64,000 nt of DNA from the NCBI GenBank assembly GCA_950295325.1, contig OX485805.1:12992501-13056500 (forward strand). Direction: 5' to 3'. The stretch comes from Polytrichum commune. Taxonomy: Eukaryota; Streptophyta; Polytrichopsida; Polytrichales; Polytrichaceae. Below, one piece after another: positions 20,791 to 32,025 of the stretch (position 1 is its first letter; the number at the start of each line of letters is the position of its first letter). The notes below the pieces were generated by a model, which was not told the DNA's origin, did no database searches, and saw only the letters and a list, made by a program, of their open reading frames with translations. A program made the translations under genes and the position numbers.

Positions 20791-22580
20791 ATATGAAGAG
20801 CCAACCTAACTTGCACCCATGCCAACCCAAACATATATTTGTGTGTTAAAAAGGCGTGCATCATGTTTCTTTAGATAGGCTCAATTGCAATCCATGCCAC
20901 ACGTTTATCTCACTTATTGATTTCATTGGGAGGTTGCAAATATATTTAAATCAATACAAAATAATGAGTACACTAACATGCTCTTTTGCCATTTCATGTA
21001 ACTTTCTTGAATAGTAAGAACCTTTTGTACACCACACATCATGCGCTTCCACCCTTGACGTGTACCTACTAAGCCTTAGTGCTTAACTAAGCCAAGTATT
21101 ATCACCCTCGAGCATGTTGGTGGGGCCAGGACAAGTCAAATAGTATTCCGAATTATACCCAACTTTTTTTTTTATTACCAACAAATTCAAACTGAAAAGC
21201 TTGAGTGAAGCACTATCACTGGTATTATTAGATTGGATCAACCGATAAGAAGGTGAATAATGTTATGTGGAGGTCTTTAGAGTTTAAACATGAATTTAAT
21301 GAGGTGTAGTGGCTACCTTAGGTCATGGAAACCCTCAATTGGACATTATGGTAACTTCTTGACCATGGTTATGTAAATGTAATGTCTAACATTAATGTAG
21401 AGTCTATTAAGTATTCCAAACATTGTAGGAGGTTAATCAATTTATCAAGAGTTTCACAATTTACTATTTGTATAGTTCAAAGGGGAGAGAGAGAGAGAGA
21501 GAGAGAGATCATTGTTTGTCAACTATATCATAGAGGCTCTCTATCATCCCACGAACAATGGTGAGTCAAATGGCTCTCGAGAAGGGGTCCTCATTGACAT
21601 AACCAACAGACAATGAGAATATGAATCTACACATTAAGTTCAGTAGTTGATATACTTGTTTGATTCATCACATTGAGATCTCACAAATCGTGGCACCTTT
21701 AAGGGGGCGTGTTTGGTGTGGTCGAAGAGCCCTTGGAGACGAGTACACCATGCTAGTTTTGTGGACACATGATGAAGGAGATGTTGAGTTTCAAGTGATT
21801 CGTGGCATAAGCAATCATTCCAAATAGGATAATGTGTATTTCGTGACAAAGATGACATACATTTTGTGTATATGAGGTCCAGTTGATTGATTTCATGGTG
21901 AACATTCGAAAAGAAGAAGAAAAACACTACTATTTGGAAAGGGTAATGTTTTTCATTCATAGGATAGGAACACACACAACAAATTGTGTAAAGGGATATC
22001 ATTTGCATGGAATCGTGTAAAGGCTTTTTTTTGGGGGGGGGGGGGAGGGGGGCACAACCGATTAGGGTTTTGTCTTGTTCTCCCCGGCCAACCTTGTAGC
22101 CCAAGTTGGGGGCTAAGAACTCCTAGCCCCTTCCACTTTCGGAACACGACACATGACCTGGGCATATTCTAAATTCCACCGTCACCTAATTCCAACTAGA
22201 GTCGAAACGCAATTCCACTGCCTACCTGTGATTAGTTCCTCATTCCGGGGACATGAATAAAGTAGAGGCACCCGTAACCGATCGCTCAAGAAATCATGCG
22301 CCAAATATGGAGAAGTATGTACGAGGTCTATCTTCCTCATGTGGGAAGATAGGAAACAGGAAGGCCTGCTAATTTATCCCGTCATTTTGTTCCTTGAATT
22401 GAAAGAAACGTGACTTTTTGAAGTCAAAAGTTGGCCTGAACACATTACCAAATGTCTAGAGTCTGTCATTACCGCTCGTTTTGAGAGGAATTCCTCGTCA
22501 CTTTAGCACTCACAACTGGGGACGTGTGTCATGGCACTGACGATTCCATGGTGATAGCATAATCGAAGTTGGAGACTCGA
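20791..22580. other. Right flank of the Harbinger relic and intergenic DNA
   Basis: The N-terminal part of the transposase and the right terminal repeat of the element should lie here but I could not place them. A (GA)n tract is at 21485-21508 and G13 at 22033-22045. No other gene seen. Confidence 0.4.
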
Positions 22581-22700
22581 GGTTAGTTTCCGTGTAGGCC
22601 AGGTTGCCCACGAGATTCTAGTGGAAATGTAGATTCCACCTAGTGGCATCTACATTTCCACTAGAATCTCGTGGGTCAACGGCATACATGGAAACTAACC
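22581..22700. repeat. 120-bp hairpin-forming inverted repeat
   Basis: Perfect 28-bp arms at 22607-22634 and 22648-22675 (outer end CCCACGAGATTCTAGTGG) surround a 13-nt loop that itself contains CCAC..GTGG. An outer pair GGTTAGTTTCC (22581-22591) and its complement (22690-22700) is separated from the inner stem by about 15 bases on each side. The folded RNA would resemble a miRNA-type precursor or a minimal foldback element. Confidence 0.9.
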
Positions 22701-22787
22701 CCTAGAAACCATGAAATGTGGAATCTTGCTTTAACCACCCCACGAATACAAATGAATGAAGTCAATCCCAACTTGGTTGAAATCATG

Positions 22788-23144
22788 GCCCCGGGCTGGA
22801 TCATATCTTCATTTGGCTGGGCCTTGCCCTTCCCACGCCTCCTTCACTGCCCGGTCTTCTTGCCCGCACGTGCGTGGGAACTCTTCCCCGTTGGGAACCA
22901 ATGCGACAACACCCGGTCACTTGAGCCATTGAACTCCTTTGGCATGTGAAGGAACTCCATCAACTAACTTGAGAATAATGAAAGTGATGTCAACTTGAAT
23001 ATTTGTAATTGTGACCGGGTATTGTCACATCAGTTCCCAACGAGGATGAGTCCCCACGCAAGTGCAGGTAGAAAGACCGGGCAGTGAAGGAGGTGTGGGA
23101 GGGGCAAGTCCCAGCCGAACAAAGATGTGATCTAACCCCGGCGC
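22788..23144. mobile_element. Mutator-type foldback MITE, copy 1
   Basis: Long inverted ends of about 135 bp, roughly 85 percent identical, start GCCCCGGGCTGGATCATATC and occupy most of the 357-bp element. Flanks are GAAATCATG (22779-22787) and GAAATTATC (23145-23153), matching at 7 of 9 positions. The second copy at 51831 has a clearer 9-bp duplication. Long inverted ends and 9-bp duplications are typical of Mutator-like elements. Non-coding. Confidence 0.75.
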
Positions 23145-23344
23145 GAAATTATCGCACCCTATAAATTCCCGATGGGTTCATGATTGGGAATAGGTGGTTC
23201 TACTTTAATATTGTGTTGGGTACGTAAGTAGGCCTACTTGATTGATGGACAATGGACACTACCCTAGAATGGATAATATCTTCTCAAAGGTGATGCACTC
23301 ATGCTAGAAAGTGTTGATCTAGGAACTTCTTACATTGTTGTTTG

Positions 23345-23391
23345 GTCTAGGGTAGGGTAGGGTAGGGTAGGGTAGGGTAGGGTAGGATAGT
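23345..23391. repeat. (GGGTA)n pentanucleotide tract
   Basis: Eight consecutive GGGTA-type units with a terminal GGATA variant. Not the plant telomere unit. G-runs every five bases could form a quadruplex. Confidence 0.9.
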
Positions 23392-23725
23392 GACGGTGAT
23401 ATAAGCCGATTTTGGTTGTTGCGACCCCACTTTCCGTAATGGACATTACACCTCAAGTTGACCTACCTCATGTGTATACGCAGGCCCATTGTGAGCACTA
23501 TACTAAATATGTTATTGAGAGTAGAGGCACCTATTCCCGATGAGGACCTTATCTACAGGGTACCGGAGTTTCAATCATGCAAATTGAAGATTCACTTGTA
23601 AAGAGGAACCAACAACAACCATCGCAGGAGAACCACCGCAACCCGAGTGGAGATCAAGAAATAATGCCCATCAAGCACCCAGATATGTATGAGTACAAAA
23701 GTTAAGTTGTAGTTTGCCGAGGCCT

Positions 23726-24060
23726 ACTAATTGTAAACTGCGGTATAGCGTCACCAACACTAAATGCTAACCCAACATTATTTGTCATTCCTTGTAAATC
23801 TATCATTTGGGGGATGATAAATTTACAGTGTGGCAATTACTCTCACTTACCAAGTGATTTTTCATTCAAATTTCAATCAACCATGACAATCTTTTATCAC
23901 AAGTTGTTGACAAGAGAAGGTAGGATTTTGGCCAATGGATGAACTCATCAATCCATCATCCATGACATATATTTGTTCACTTATTCATAAAAAGTGTCAT
24001 CCAAGAAGTTACCATAGTGACATAAAATACCGTACGATGCTAAATATCATAGTTAGTGTA
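23726..24060 (+). mobile_element. MITE family A copy, 5' end missing
   Basis: Begins inside the element at ACTAATTGTAAACTGCGG and ends with TAAATATCATAGTTAGTG. The interior matches the copies at 49418 and 60010 almost word for word (for example CAATGGATGAACTCATC, AAGTGTCATCCAAGAAG). Confidence 0.8.
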
Positions 24061-24664
24061 CCCTACTTGACAAGGCTAGACACCTACCTCTTTGAGTTGG
24101 GCCCCCACCACTATTACCAAGGTAAAGGGGGTTTGGTGAAAAATATGACTACCATAAGTTTGTAGTTTATTCATCTCAAGTGTGTCCTTGTAGACTAATG
24201 CGGGGTCTCTAATACAAATTTTGGGGTCATGTTTTCTAAACAAATAAACATGTATGCTATACTAAAACTACCCACATTTTCAACTTTGGTGATAGTGGCA
24301 GGGGCCCAGCTCAATAGGTGGAGGTCTAGCCTTGGCCAAGAGTGGTGGCATGCTATCCCAAATCGGCATTCTAGCTTGTCCTAGTTGGATGTGTGGGCCA
24401 TGCTAGTGTTGCCATGGGATCTCATGGGCATGCCTTATTTTAGACCCAAAAGTTATGTCATAACTTTTGGGATGGCCAAAAGTAACCTAAGGAATTTAAG
24501 TCAACTTTCAAAATAGGTTTTCCACTACACGACAATCTAACGAGCTCTTAATAGAAACTTCTCTCAAAGAATGATCAAAACCACGGTTTTGTCTCTCATT
24601 GAGGGCGTTACAAATAACTTTATTATAACACATTGGCCCACCAGATCGTGTCAAAAATACAATA

Positions 24665-25419
24665 CTCCCTCCGTTTCATATCAAAAGTTACGTTTGGACA
24701 TAATTTGCGTTACGAAACAAAAGATACGTTTGGTGAAATTTCTTTCAAACTTTGTCAAACGAATTGGAATGTTGCTATAAACAATGTAAATGTTGTTGCT
24801 GATGAACTACCAAGTAAATCAACTAACAATTTACACTTATTTAACAATTGATATTTGAACTCAACCTAAACCCAAACATCAAGTGATTGCTTTCCATGAT
24901 TCCAGATTCGCGAGATGGATTGACGTGTGACACCGAACTCCTTGCCAACATTGAGTAAAACACCTTTCGGGAGTGATCCATCGTCTCGCTGCTTGGCGAA
25001 CAACTTCTGGTAGATCAATTGACGGTTCTCATTACCCAGGTTGGGCTTTTTCTTGTTGTTCACAATGGGCTCCATCTCCACTCCGTGAGCATCACTGTCA
25101 ACATCGATTTCATCAGAAATGGACATCGCCATGCCATTTCTTCTCAAAAACCCTAACCCTAAACACAAACCTTAAGGAGCACGAGTCTCAACCTCACTAC
25201 TCATTAGCAAATGAGCTTCGGTGCCATCCGCCCAAAATGACGGGCTTCCAATGAAATTGGCGTTAAAAAAAATTTGATTTTTTTTTGGACACCCCTAGCT
25301 CACCGGAAAGTGCTTAGTGAGAGCTATACAACGCACACAATTTCGTGCTAAAAATGCGAAAAATGACCTTAATCCCACATATTTAGTGAAACGTAACTTT
25401 TGATATGAAACGGAGGGAG
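24665..25419. mobile_element. Mariner-like deletion derivative with perfect 31-bp inverted ends
   Basis: The ends start CTCCCTCCGTTTCATATCAA and are identical over 31 bp on both sides (24665-24695 and complement to 25419). TA dinucleotides flank both (24663-24664 and 25420-25421). CTCCCTCCGT ends with TA duplication define the plant mariner/Stowaway group. It carries the N-terminal DNA-binding part of a transposase but no catalytic domain. Perfect ends in a window of decayed elements suggest relatively recent movement. Confidence 0.93.
24866..25132 (-). CDS. Mariner-type transposase N-terminal helix-turn-helix fragment (truncated)
   Basis: The frame begins MAMSISDEIDVDSDAHGVEM (ATG at 25132; an upstream in-frame non-ATG extension to 25168 is less likely) and contains LGNENRQLIYQKLF, then LPKGVLLNVGKEFGVTRQS and ISRIWNHGKQ. 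The pattern L...R..IY..LL....dG.L..G....VA..F.V.R..VSRIW..gk matches the DNA-binding domain at the start of plant mariner-like transposases. The product stops after about 88 residues, far short of a full transposase, and lacks the catalytic triad. If translated it could bind the inverted ends and interfere with related elements, but that is speculation. The frame is intact. Confidence 0.75.
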   Translation of the reverse strand: MAMSISDEIDVDSDAHGVEMEPIVNNKKKPNLGNENRQLIYQKLFAKQRDDGSLPKGVLLNVGKEFGVTRQSISRIWNHGKQSLDVWV

Positions 25420-25421
25420 TA

Positions 25422-26594
25422 GACATCAACCTAAAAGAGGATATCATTAGCTACAATGGAGCACTTGATAGGAAATATAAGGAGTCTCTTGGTAGCAATT
25501 GAAAGGGGATACCAATGCACCAAGCATGTCTTCTTTGAAAGTCATATGCAAAAGTTACAAGGGTTTAAAGTTTCATCAATAGATTACCCAAAACCGTTAG
25601 AGGGGCTTGATTTCACATGGTGAAGATTCTCATGATTAAAATGTACATATTGTGCAAGATTTAAAGGTTTTGGTTTTGAGCTGGATGTTGGTTTTAGCAC
25701 CCTCTACCTTAGTAAGCTTGTAGAGCACCCAACAAGTACACGAGTAGATGAGTAATTTACTTATAAAATAGTAAACGTAATTAACATGACGTTCCCAAGC
25801 ACACTTAGTCTAATCACTTATCAACCCATTGCATGACATAACATTACAAAAGTCCTTAGTTGCATTATGTGGGACTAGATATCACATGCCCATAATCGTC
25901 CTTCAAATTTGGGATTTTCCATTTATAAGGAGCACTCAAGATGTGTACTATGAACTTTTCAACAAGTAGCTGTAAATTATCACAGTTTCTCGTTGTGTTT
26001 TGTTTTATTTTATTTTATTTATTGCAGCGATAAATAGGGATTGAAAAAAAAAATTGAATGAAGAATGACATTAACATTGATCAAATGTTACTAGATACAT
26101 ATATGAATGTGGGTTATAGTTTTGAACCTCATTATGCTCTAGTTTCCTTTCCCATATGTGTGTTAGTCTAAATAGTGTGACATAATTGGTTACTTTTCAC
26201 ATGACCTGCTAGTAAAAATATTTATTAAATCTAAACAGTTATATTTGGCATTTTGAGACCCACAATTTAGAGCAGTGGTTACATGCATGTTTGAAAGAGA
26301 TGTTTCAAAAGAAGTTATTCTTTTTGTTACAAAATGTACTAACCAAATAACGAGAGACCATATTTGGAGCAATTTTTTTGAGCTAGGTTGGATTTTTCAT
26401 TATTAGCCAGCTGACGAGGGCTTAATTAATAATAATAAAAATTTAAGAATACTTCACTTACCCAATGGGACGTGATAGTGTGTCCTCCAACTTAGTGGAG
26501 GTGATAGTGGGTCCACTATAATCTTACCAATCCGCGCCAGTCCGCCCTGCTGGCTTGGGTAGTCCCATCGGGAAGCAGCCCTTAGGAGTCATCG
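25422..26594. other. Intergenic, no gene recognised
   Basis: AT-rich; (TTTTA)n near 26005-26021. No element ends or domains found. Confidence 0.45.
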
Positions 26595-26597
26595 TAA

Positions 26598-27638
26598 GGG
26601 CCACTCCACACACGAGCCAAGGGCCGTGACCATGAAATTGTGAGAGCCCAAAAGAATATGTCCAAATGTTGTCCCAACACACCTCCAAAATCACGTCGTG
26701 TGGTCACGGACCCTCAAGTGCAGTGACAAGGCCCTCAACCAAATGCTATTTCAATGATTTTTTATTCACGCGGGTCCTCACATATGATAGAATAGAATAA
26801 ATCAACGGTTGTGAGCGTTTGGAGTGCCATGGTCTCCCAGTTTTGTGTCTAGCTTACCTTCAGGAGGTGGTTTTGGAAAAAAGTCCAAGTGATCATGAAA
26901 CATGATCCATTTGATGCCATGTAGGAATCCATGTAGACTTTACATCCATCTTGCATTCACATACTCCGTTGGTTCCCCCAAGCGTAGTGTAAAGTGAACT
27001 TGGACCGGCTCCGCCTTTTCCACCAATGAGAGTGCTTGAAATGTAACATTCACATGCTCTTAGAGCCACTTCACACACAAGACTGAAGGCCCGTGACCAT
27101 TGCAATCTAAGAGCTCTCATTGGTCAAAAGGGCGGAGACTGTCCGCATTCACTTCACACACGAAGGTGGAGGCCCAAAGGCCCAAAGGCCCAAAGAAGAC
27201 TTCATGGAGGAAAAGTCTACATGGAGTCCTACATGGTGGACTTTGGAAAAGGTTTCATGGTCTCTCATAACTTTCATCATGCCCACCTCCAAGAGGTGGG
27301 CCTGACACAAATCCCGGGAGACCATGATTTTTTCTATTATTAATTTTTCCAACATGACATATTTCAAGATAGATTGCAGGGCATATTCTAAGGTAGACAA
27401 ACATCAGCAAGTAGTTCTCTTAAATTAATAGAGTTTGAGACATATTATATTAAACCAAATCCTCCCCTCTTTTTTCAGCTAACAAACTATGCAATGGTCC
27501 CGCAACATGGTCCATTCTCACTTCACCCGTGACTACATAAAACGGCTTTCCCAACACCCATGGTATGGCCTTTGGATGAGAGTCAAGGGTCCTTACCATT
27601 ACACGGTCATGGCTCTTGGCTCATGTGTGAAGTGGCCC
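26598..27638. mobile_element. Composite PIF/Harbinger MITE with TAA duplication
   Basis: The left end GGGCCACTCCACACACGAGC and right end GCTCATGTGTGAAGTGGCCC are inverted and flanked by TAA at 26595-26597 and 27639-27641. Two family members lie inside. The left part (26598-about 27060) aligns in reverse with the element at 61007. The right part starts with another end copy, GAGCCACTTCACACACAAG at 27063, and aligns with the Harbinger relic at 18395-18690 and with 19375-19430 inside its Myb-like gene. The outer duplication suggests that both moved as one unit. No complete gene. Confidence 0.75.
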
Positions 27639-27889
27639 TAACTTACAAATATTAGTTCTGGTACACGGCTACCTACTTAGAACATCGGTGCATGCATAAT
27701 TCTCCTTTTCTATTTATATTCATTGGTCACCTTAATAATGAATAGATGGTGGTTCTTGAACTTTGAAGTTGGGCCAACGTTCTACCTTATAAGTTGCATG
27801 AATTCCAAGATGTGATTCTTAGCCCAACCAACTCCAAAATCCGTAAGCTATCCACCTCTACCGGAGAATATATAGAGAGAGAATTCCCC

Positions 27890-28180
27890 ATGGTTCTCAT
27901 GAAAAAACAAATATGGTGGAAAGGCTATGGCATTTTATAAAATACACATTACTCCATCAAAAGGTGAACAAACGACTCTATTTGTTGATTGAGGCAATAA
28001 CCAAGGATCCACACACTGGTGGACAATTTGGCGGAGCAACTTTGGCCAAGCATTTTAAGAATAAACAAGCTTTGAAAGCATCGGAAAAATATTCTAAAAG
28101 AGCCATGAACACTACCCATATAATTCTCATGCAAAAGCCCAACCACCTTGTGGAGATGTATAGAAATGCTCCATAATCCT
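27890..28180 (+). pseudogene. Mutator/SWIM-type transposase relic, region before the zinc finger
   Basis: The frame reads MVERLWHFIKYTLLHQKVNK, then RLYLLIEAITKDPHTG, then FGGATLAKHFKNKQALKASE and KYSKRA. The layout (a helix with VE..W..IK, then nKRLd.LI..., then a loop, about 60 codons before a SWIM finger) is what I recall for MULE-derived SWIM-domain proteins of plants. No start codon or upstream catalytic domain was found. The finger that should follow is about 200 bp downstream in another frame. Confidence 0.45.
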
Positions 28181-28364
28181 TGTTAAGAGTGATTAACGAG
28201 TATACATCATATTTTATCAAATGAAGAGAAAAATTAAACTGCAAGTAAATTGATTGTATTTTTAAATGAAGAAATTCTAGTTGTGTTTAAAAATAAATAA
28301 AACTTAAGTCTATTGGATTTTTTTGATATAATTTTGCCATTCAAAGTCTAATTTGAGACTCTGT

Positions 28365-28720
28365 TTTTATTAGGTTTGGTGATTGTCCATATTGGCGATC
28401 ACAATGCAAACATATCATTATTGCATTGAAAGAACTCTTGCCTCCAAATAATTCTTTTGAGATGGAAGGAAGAATCGACCTTTTGGAGTCGACAAAACTA
28501 AAATCAACTAATGCACCATCAACTAGTTCCGAGCAACCTACTCCATTACTAGATAATGAGGCGATGCCTATACTCAAGAAAGAGGAAAACTTGCATTCTT
28601 ATTTAACATGTGATAGGTTAGTTGGATTGGGCTCTCAATGGCTTGGCAAGATTGAAAAATTGCATTCACAAGTGGTTTTTCTTTTGGAGTTATTTTTTAA
28701 TTGTCCAATCTAATTATGAT
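28365..28720 (+). pseudogene. SWIM zinc-finger fragment with a Cys-to-Tyr change
   Basis: The frame reads FGDCPYWRSQCKHIIIALKE, then LLPPNNSFEMEGRIDLLES and a Ser/Thr-rich tail. SWIM fingers have C-x-C-x(n)-C-x-H. Here the second Cys is Tyr (TAT for TGT) while CKH remains. With the upstream relic at 27890-28180 it suggests a decayed Mutator-like transposase or SWIM protein. Frame breaks separate the two parts. Confidence 0.5.
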
Positions 28721-28879
28721 GTGAAGGGATGGTAGCGACATCCGCCCCCAACAATTCAATGTTACAAAAATGAGGTTAGGATTCAAAAAAATTGAATCTC
28801 TACATCCTCATGGACAATGTCTCATCTTGCAAATCTTGTGAAATACAAAAAGCTTCTGAAGATGTTGAACACATCTAGG

Positions 28880-29248
28880 GTAAGTGCGCCATTGACCGAA
28901 CGCGGCCCAAGGACCGCACAACCACCACACAACCACCGCACAATTTTCAATCCTGAGAACTCTCGCGGGAACTTCGGGAACGTTGAGGGAATTTCGGAGA
29001 GAACGTGAATGTACAGGTACCGCACACTGTGCGGTGAAGGGCTCACTAAGCTCTTGAGATCCACCTGTGTATGTTTGGATTCAATTTGTGATAGCTTTCA
29101 CAAATCAAAATATCTTTCATTTTTATTTTTTTGTAAGAGAATCCTCACTTCACAATTAACAATCCTTCAAAATTTGAAACAATTTAAGCTTGTAAATTTG
29201 TACTTACAAGGATTTGAAGATTGATTGTGCGGTCATTGGCGCACTTAC
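28880..29248. mobile_element. MITE with GTAAGTGCGCCA ends
   Basis: The left end GTAAGTGCGCCATTGACCG and right end CGGTCATTGGCGCACTTAC are inverted (19 bp, one mismatch), with CGCACAA words just inside both. Interior AT-rich with CCGCACACTGTGCGG at about 29018-29032. I could not define the target duplication, so the superfamily is open. It may be inserted in the SWIM transposase relic. Confidence 0.7.
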
Positions 29249-29987
29249 GCTTACTTATGCTTGCCATCATATAGTTCATTTCTCAATGTCGTAGAAAGGG
29301 TATTTGGACACATCGAAAGCCATGTCCGATGAAATGATCTCCAAAATTATCGAACATTATTAGGTCACATCAATGATGACGTACAAGCAATACTGCAGAC
29401 ATTGTCCAAGGTTGGATTAGAAAGGTCAATGGAATTTCCTTGAGAATAACATTTTTGAAAACCACTCACAAGCATTATTTACGAGGGGTTGATTAAACCT
29501 CAGGGTCCAAGGTGTCCATTATGGGCTTCAAGGCATTGTAAAGATACATATATTATTATTATTAATTTAGACGGAAATCTTAAACTCATCAATGTTTACA
29601 AAGTTTCAATTCGAACACACTTATATGTAAAATGAATATAAAATACTTGATCTGGTACAAATTACCCAAATTCAAAATACATACCATGTACATGTTATCA
29701 TTATTATTACATGTGGTTGTATTTTCACTTACTCTTTGTAGTAGGTTACCTTCAATAGACCAAATTGACTTTGACTTTGGTATTTGTTGGGGGCTTGTAT
29801 AAACTATTACGTAGGGATCAAAGCTTTGTTATGGACAAAGCCTAAAATGATAGACGGCAAAAAGAGGAGGATTGGAGACACATAGAAATGAGTGCATTTG
29901 AGGATGAGTGCAAACAAAATTTTGGCTTAAAACTTAGCATATAACTATCTGCCTACACATGCCTTCACTAGCTTACGAAGGGTCCAA
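29249..29987. other. Intergenic; possible remnant frame at the start
   Basis: A plus-strand stretch at 29285-29440 reads LNVVERVFGHIESH and HINDDVQAILQTLSKVG before stops, and could continue the transposase relic. The rest is AT-rich and uninformative. Confidence 0.25.
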
Positions 29988-30590
29988 CTACACCACCTAG
30001 TTGACATAATTAGCTAACAATATGAGATAGTGAAATCAACTAACTCACATGCTAGCTAACTAATGGCACACTCGCACATCATGATTGTCATTACCAAAGG
30101 TTGACCAATTTCAAAGAGCAGTTAAGGTTAACCAACCGTAGTTTTGCTTAACTTGCCCAAGTTTGAGCATGACACTAATAATGATATGTTATAATTTTGG
30201 GGCCCACACGATTTGTGTTTCACTGTGAATTAAAATAACATAAATATCTTAATTATAATCAAACAATAATATGTAGCTAAATTTGGACATTGAAAATAAC
30301 GTTTTATTAACATTTATCATTAAAATAGTAGTTTATTATCTAAACATGTATGTTGATTAAGGACAATGTAAGAAATAATGTGGTCCACCTCATAGTGGAG
30401 CAAAGAACAAGTGAGGAATATGAAACGTGGGCATTCAAGGAAAAAACTTGGGCTACTCATTTGTGAAAGTTACTTAGCATTAGGGGTGTGGATGAGTTAA
30501 GCTTTCCCCACATAAGAAAGGTCCCAAAAGTTATCTAACTTCTAGTTTGAAAACTTTAATTTCAATCTTAATTTTTACTAGGTGGTGTAG
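29988..30590. repeat. Pair of 14-bp inverted repeats about 600 bp apart
   Basis: CTACACCACCTAGT at 29988-30001 and its exact complement at 30577-30590. The sequence between is AT-rich and non-coding. This may mark the ends of an old element, but there is no clear target duplication. Confidence 0.35.
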
Positions 30591-32021
30591 CCGTGAGATC
30601 CACTAGCTCTCATATAGGTTAACTACCTTGTATGTTAGCTAAGTATCTTAACCAGGAAATGCGGGCATAATATAACTAATTTGATTGGTTACTTACTCTA
30701 ACCGGGAATCCGGGATGTTTGTTGGACCCTAAGTGAAGTACTTTTGTACCTCGTTGACTTATTTGATTTGGTTTAAGCATGGGCACATGTACATATTAAA
30801 GTGGTGCATGTGAAGAGGATTGCTTCCAAATCAAACGAAATAACGCTTCCCTAGTTCCCTCCGTATTCTCATTCATGAACATTCAACATAATTCTTTATA
30901 CCCCAATCTACATAATATTACTCAACAACATGGGACTTCATAATATAACAATGGGATGTTGGGAGTTGAGTCTGAATGTGAGTCTCCATGCATAGATTTC
31001 CAAGCATCCCACTTTAATATTCCAAGGGCCCAAAGAACGAGCGTTGAATGTTGAATAATGTTTTGTAGCAAACAGTAACCAACTAGGAGTTTTCTATGAG
31101 AAGAGGAAAAAAAGGAGGGAACATCAATCAATCCATGCTCATTAATTAGAGCTATTTGTAAAGTCCCTCAAAGATGGAAAAGATCGTGGCTTTGACCTTT
31201 CTTTGAGAAAGATGTCTAATAAGAGCTTGTCAGCTCATCGTGTTTCAGACCTATTTTGATAGTTGGATGCAAATTTTGGGACCTCCTTTTCCCACCTCCC
31301 AAACTTCGAGAAAAAATTAGTATATGAAAAAAGGATATGTGCATGGGACCCCTCGGCCTATGCAAGGCTAGCTTGGCCCACCCATCCTAATAGGATAAGC
31401 TAGAAAGCCAAATTTGAATAGCTTGACACCACTCCTTGTGGACGATAATCTAAGCATTAAGGAAACTTGGGTGACTTTCTCATAAACCCATGGTTTCATC
31501 CACTTTACTTAACGAATAACTCTATTGTATTTCACATTATTATGTCCATTTGTTTGGCTAGGGATTCACGGTGTCTATGTAAACTCATTCATTACAAAGG
31601 TGAAAATGGAGTGAGTTATATTATAGCATGTACACGGCTATTTATAGATGTTTTAACTCTGGAAGTAGCATCACATACCTCAATTTAGCTTTGTGGTATC
31701 CAATTGGTAGGAATCGACTTGAGGATTTGTTTCTACTTGAGCATGTTCATCCATAATGGACGAGTTTACATAAACCCCACAAATTCCAAGCCCATCCTTT
31801 TGGGTATTTCTAGGATTGATGGTGAGTATGGCAAAAAAAATGGTAAAACAAAGGAATTTCATGTTGCTTTCATTATGTATACAATTTGGTGTTTAAACAA
31901 AAATTCTATTGATATCGATTGTAGTGTAGTTCACTTGCAAGAAGCAATCAAAGTACAATCACCAAGGATGAAATCCCACAACATGATCAGACACACTTTC
32001 CAAGTATTTGTGATTATGATC
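30591..32021. other. Intergenic, no gene recognised
   Basis: Short frames on the plus strand (31467-31688, 31704-32060) show no domain and run into the element at 32026. No RNA gene or element end found. Confidence 0.4.
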
Positions 32022-32025
32022 TTTA

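Noticed and set aside
23345..23391. Interstitial telomere repeat
   Set aside because: The unit is GGGTA, not the plant telomere unit TTTAGGG; a simple pentanucleotide expansion.
25141..25172. Telomere-like AACCCTAACCCTAAAC word upstream of the mariner frame
   Set aside because: Only two imperfect units; such telo-box-like words are common in plant leaders.
30856..30880. Second Stowaway/mariner end (TTCCCTCCGTATTC, and TCCCTCCGTTTC at 33355)
   Set aside because: No matching inverted end or TA-flanked partner within a plausible distance.
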